A stretch of DNA of 31,905 nt from an uncultured Peptoniphilus sp. (lineage in GTDB: Bacteria; Bacillota; Clostridia; Tissierellales; Peptoniphilaceae), in contig NZ_CALUAA010000014.1 in NCBI RefSeq assembly GCF_943913915.1, positions 1 through 31,905 on the forward strand. Direction: 5' to 3'. Both the position numbers and the translations under genes were made by a program. A model generated the notes under the pieces. The model searched no databases and was not told the origin of the DNA. It worked only from the letters and a program-made list of their open reading frames with translations. Numbering within the stretch: the stretch's first letter is position 1; the number at the start of each line of letters is the position of its first letter. Positions 31,881-31,905 of the stretch are shown here, piece after piece.

Positions 31881-31905
31881 CTAGAATAATTAAGCCCCAA
31901 ATAGG

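Overview
The window reads as chromosomal DNA of a low-to-mid G+C Firmicute. Strong AGGAGG-type Shine-Dalgarno sites, an FMN riboswitch, an L10 leader, NiaR and many rho-independent terminators all point that way. The anaerobe-type content (rubredoxin, Old-Yellow-Enzyme reductase, short-chain acyl-CoA dehydrogenase, NadX in place of NadB) suggests an anaerobic coccus of the Peptoniphilus/Tissierellia type; this placement is an inference. Most genes have mid-range GC. Three stretches are visibly more AT-rich: 11721-13124, about 23165-28760, and the right end after about 30900.

Region 1 (1-7913) is mostly on the minus strand. It holds ribU under an FMN riboswitch, purC, an L,D-transpeptidase, a plus-strand IclR regulator, a PbuG-type purine permease, the azlCD amino-acid exporter pair and a CDF cation transporter. 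Region 2 (7998-14763) holds rplJL with its leader and attenuator, a BaiN-like flavoprotein divergent from pepT, an OYE reductase followed by an SLH surface protein, a small rubredoxin and a rhodanese. Region 3 (14826-17998) is the nadA-nadC-niaR-nadX operon for de novo NAD synthesis, with a palindrome over the promoter -35. Region 4 (18051-23109) holds an acyl-CoA dehydrogenase, an isolated bioB, a short UvrA-class ABC protein and glutathione peroxidase.

Region 5 (about 23165-28760) is an AT-rich accessory island with four co-directional minus-strand genes, in order of transcription: a 265-residue protein resembling the HsdR N-terminal nuclease fold, an RpoD-like sigma factor, a RecQ-like helicase with a long novel N-terminal half, and a 384-residue protein of unknown family. 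Sigma and helicase overlap as ATGA. At the other two junctions the downstream frame stays open back into the upstream gene with no conventional start, and an A6 run lies just before the upstream stop. At the first of these it is an exact dnaX-type A AAA AAG heptamer in the right phase. The four ORFs may therefore be expressed partly as two -1 frameshift fusions. This is the best candidate here for an undescribed (perhaps defence) system.

Region 6 (28696-31905) holds the ahpC-ahpF peroxide-reduction operon with a clear promoter, a yjdM/phnA-type zinc-ribbon gene, a 19-bp perfect inverted repeat and apparently decayed coding DNA at the right edge. Peroxide and sulfur/redox genes (ahpCF, gpx, rubredoxin, rhodanese) recur across the window, as expected for an anaerobe exposed to oxygen.
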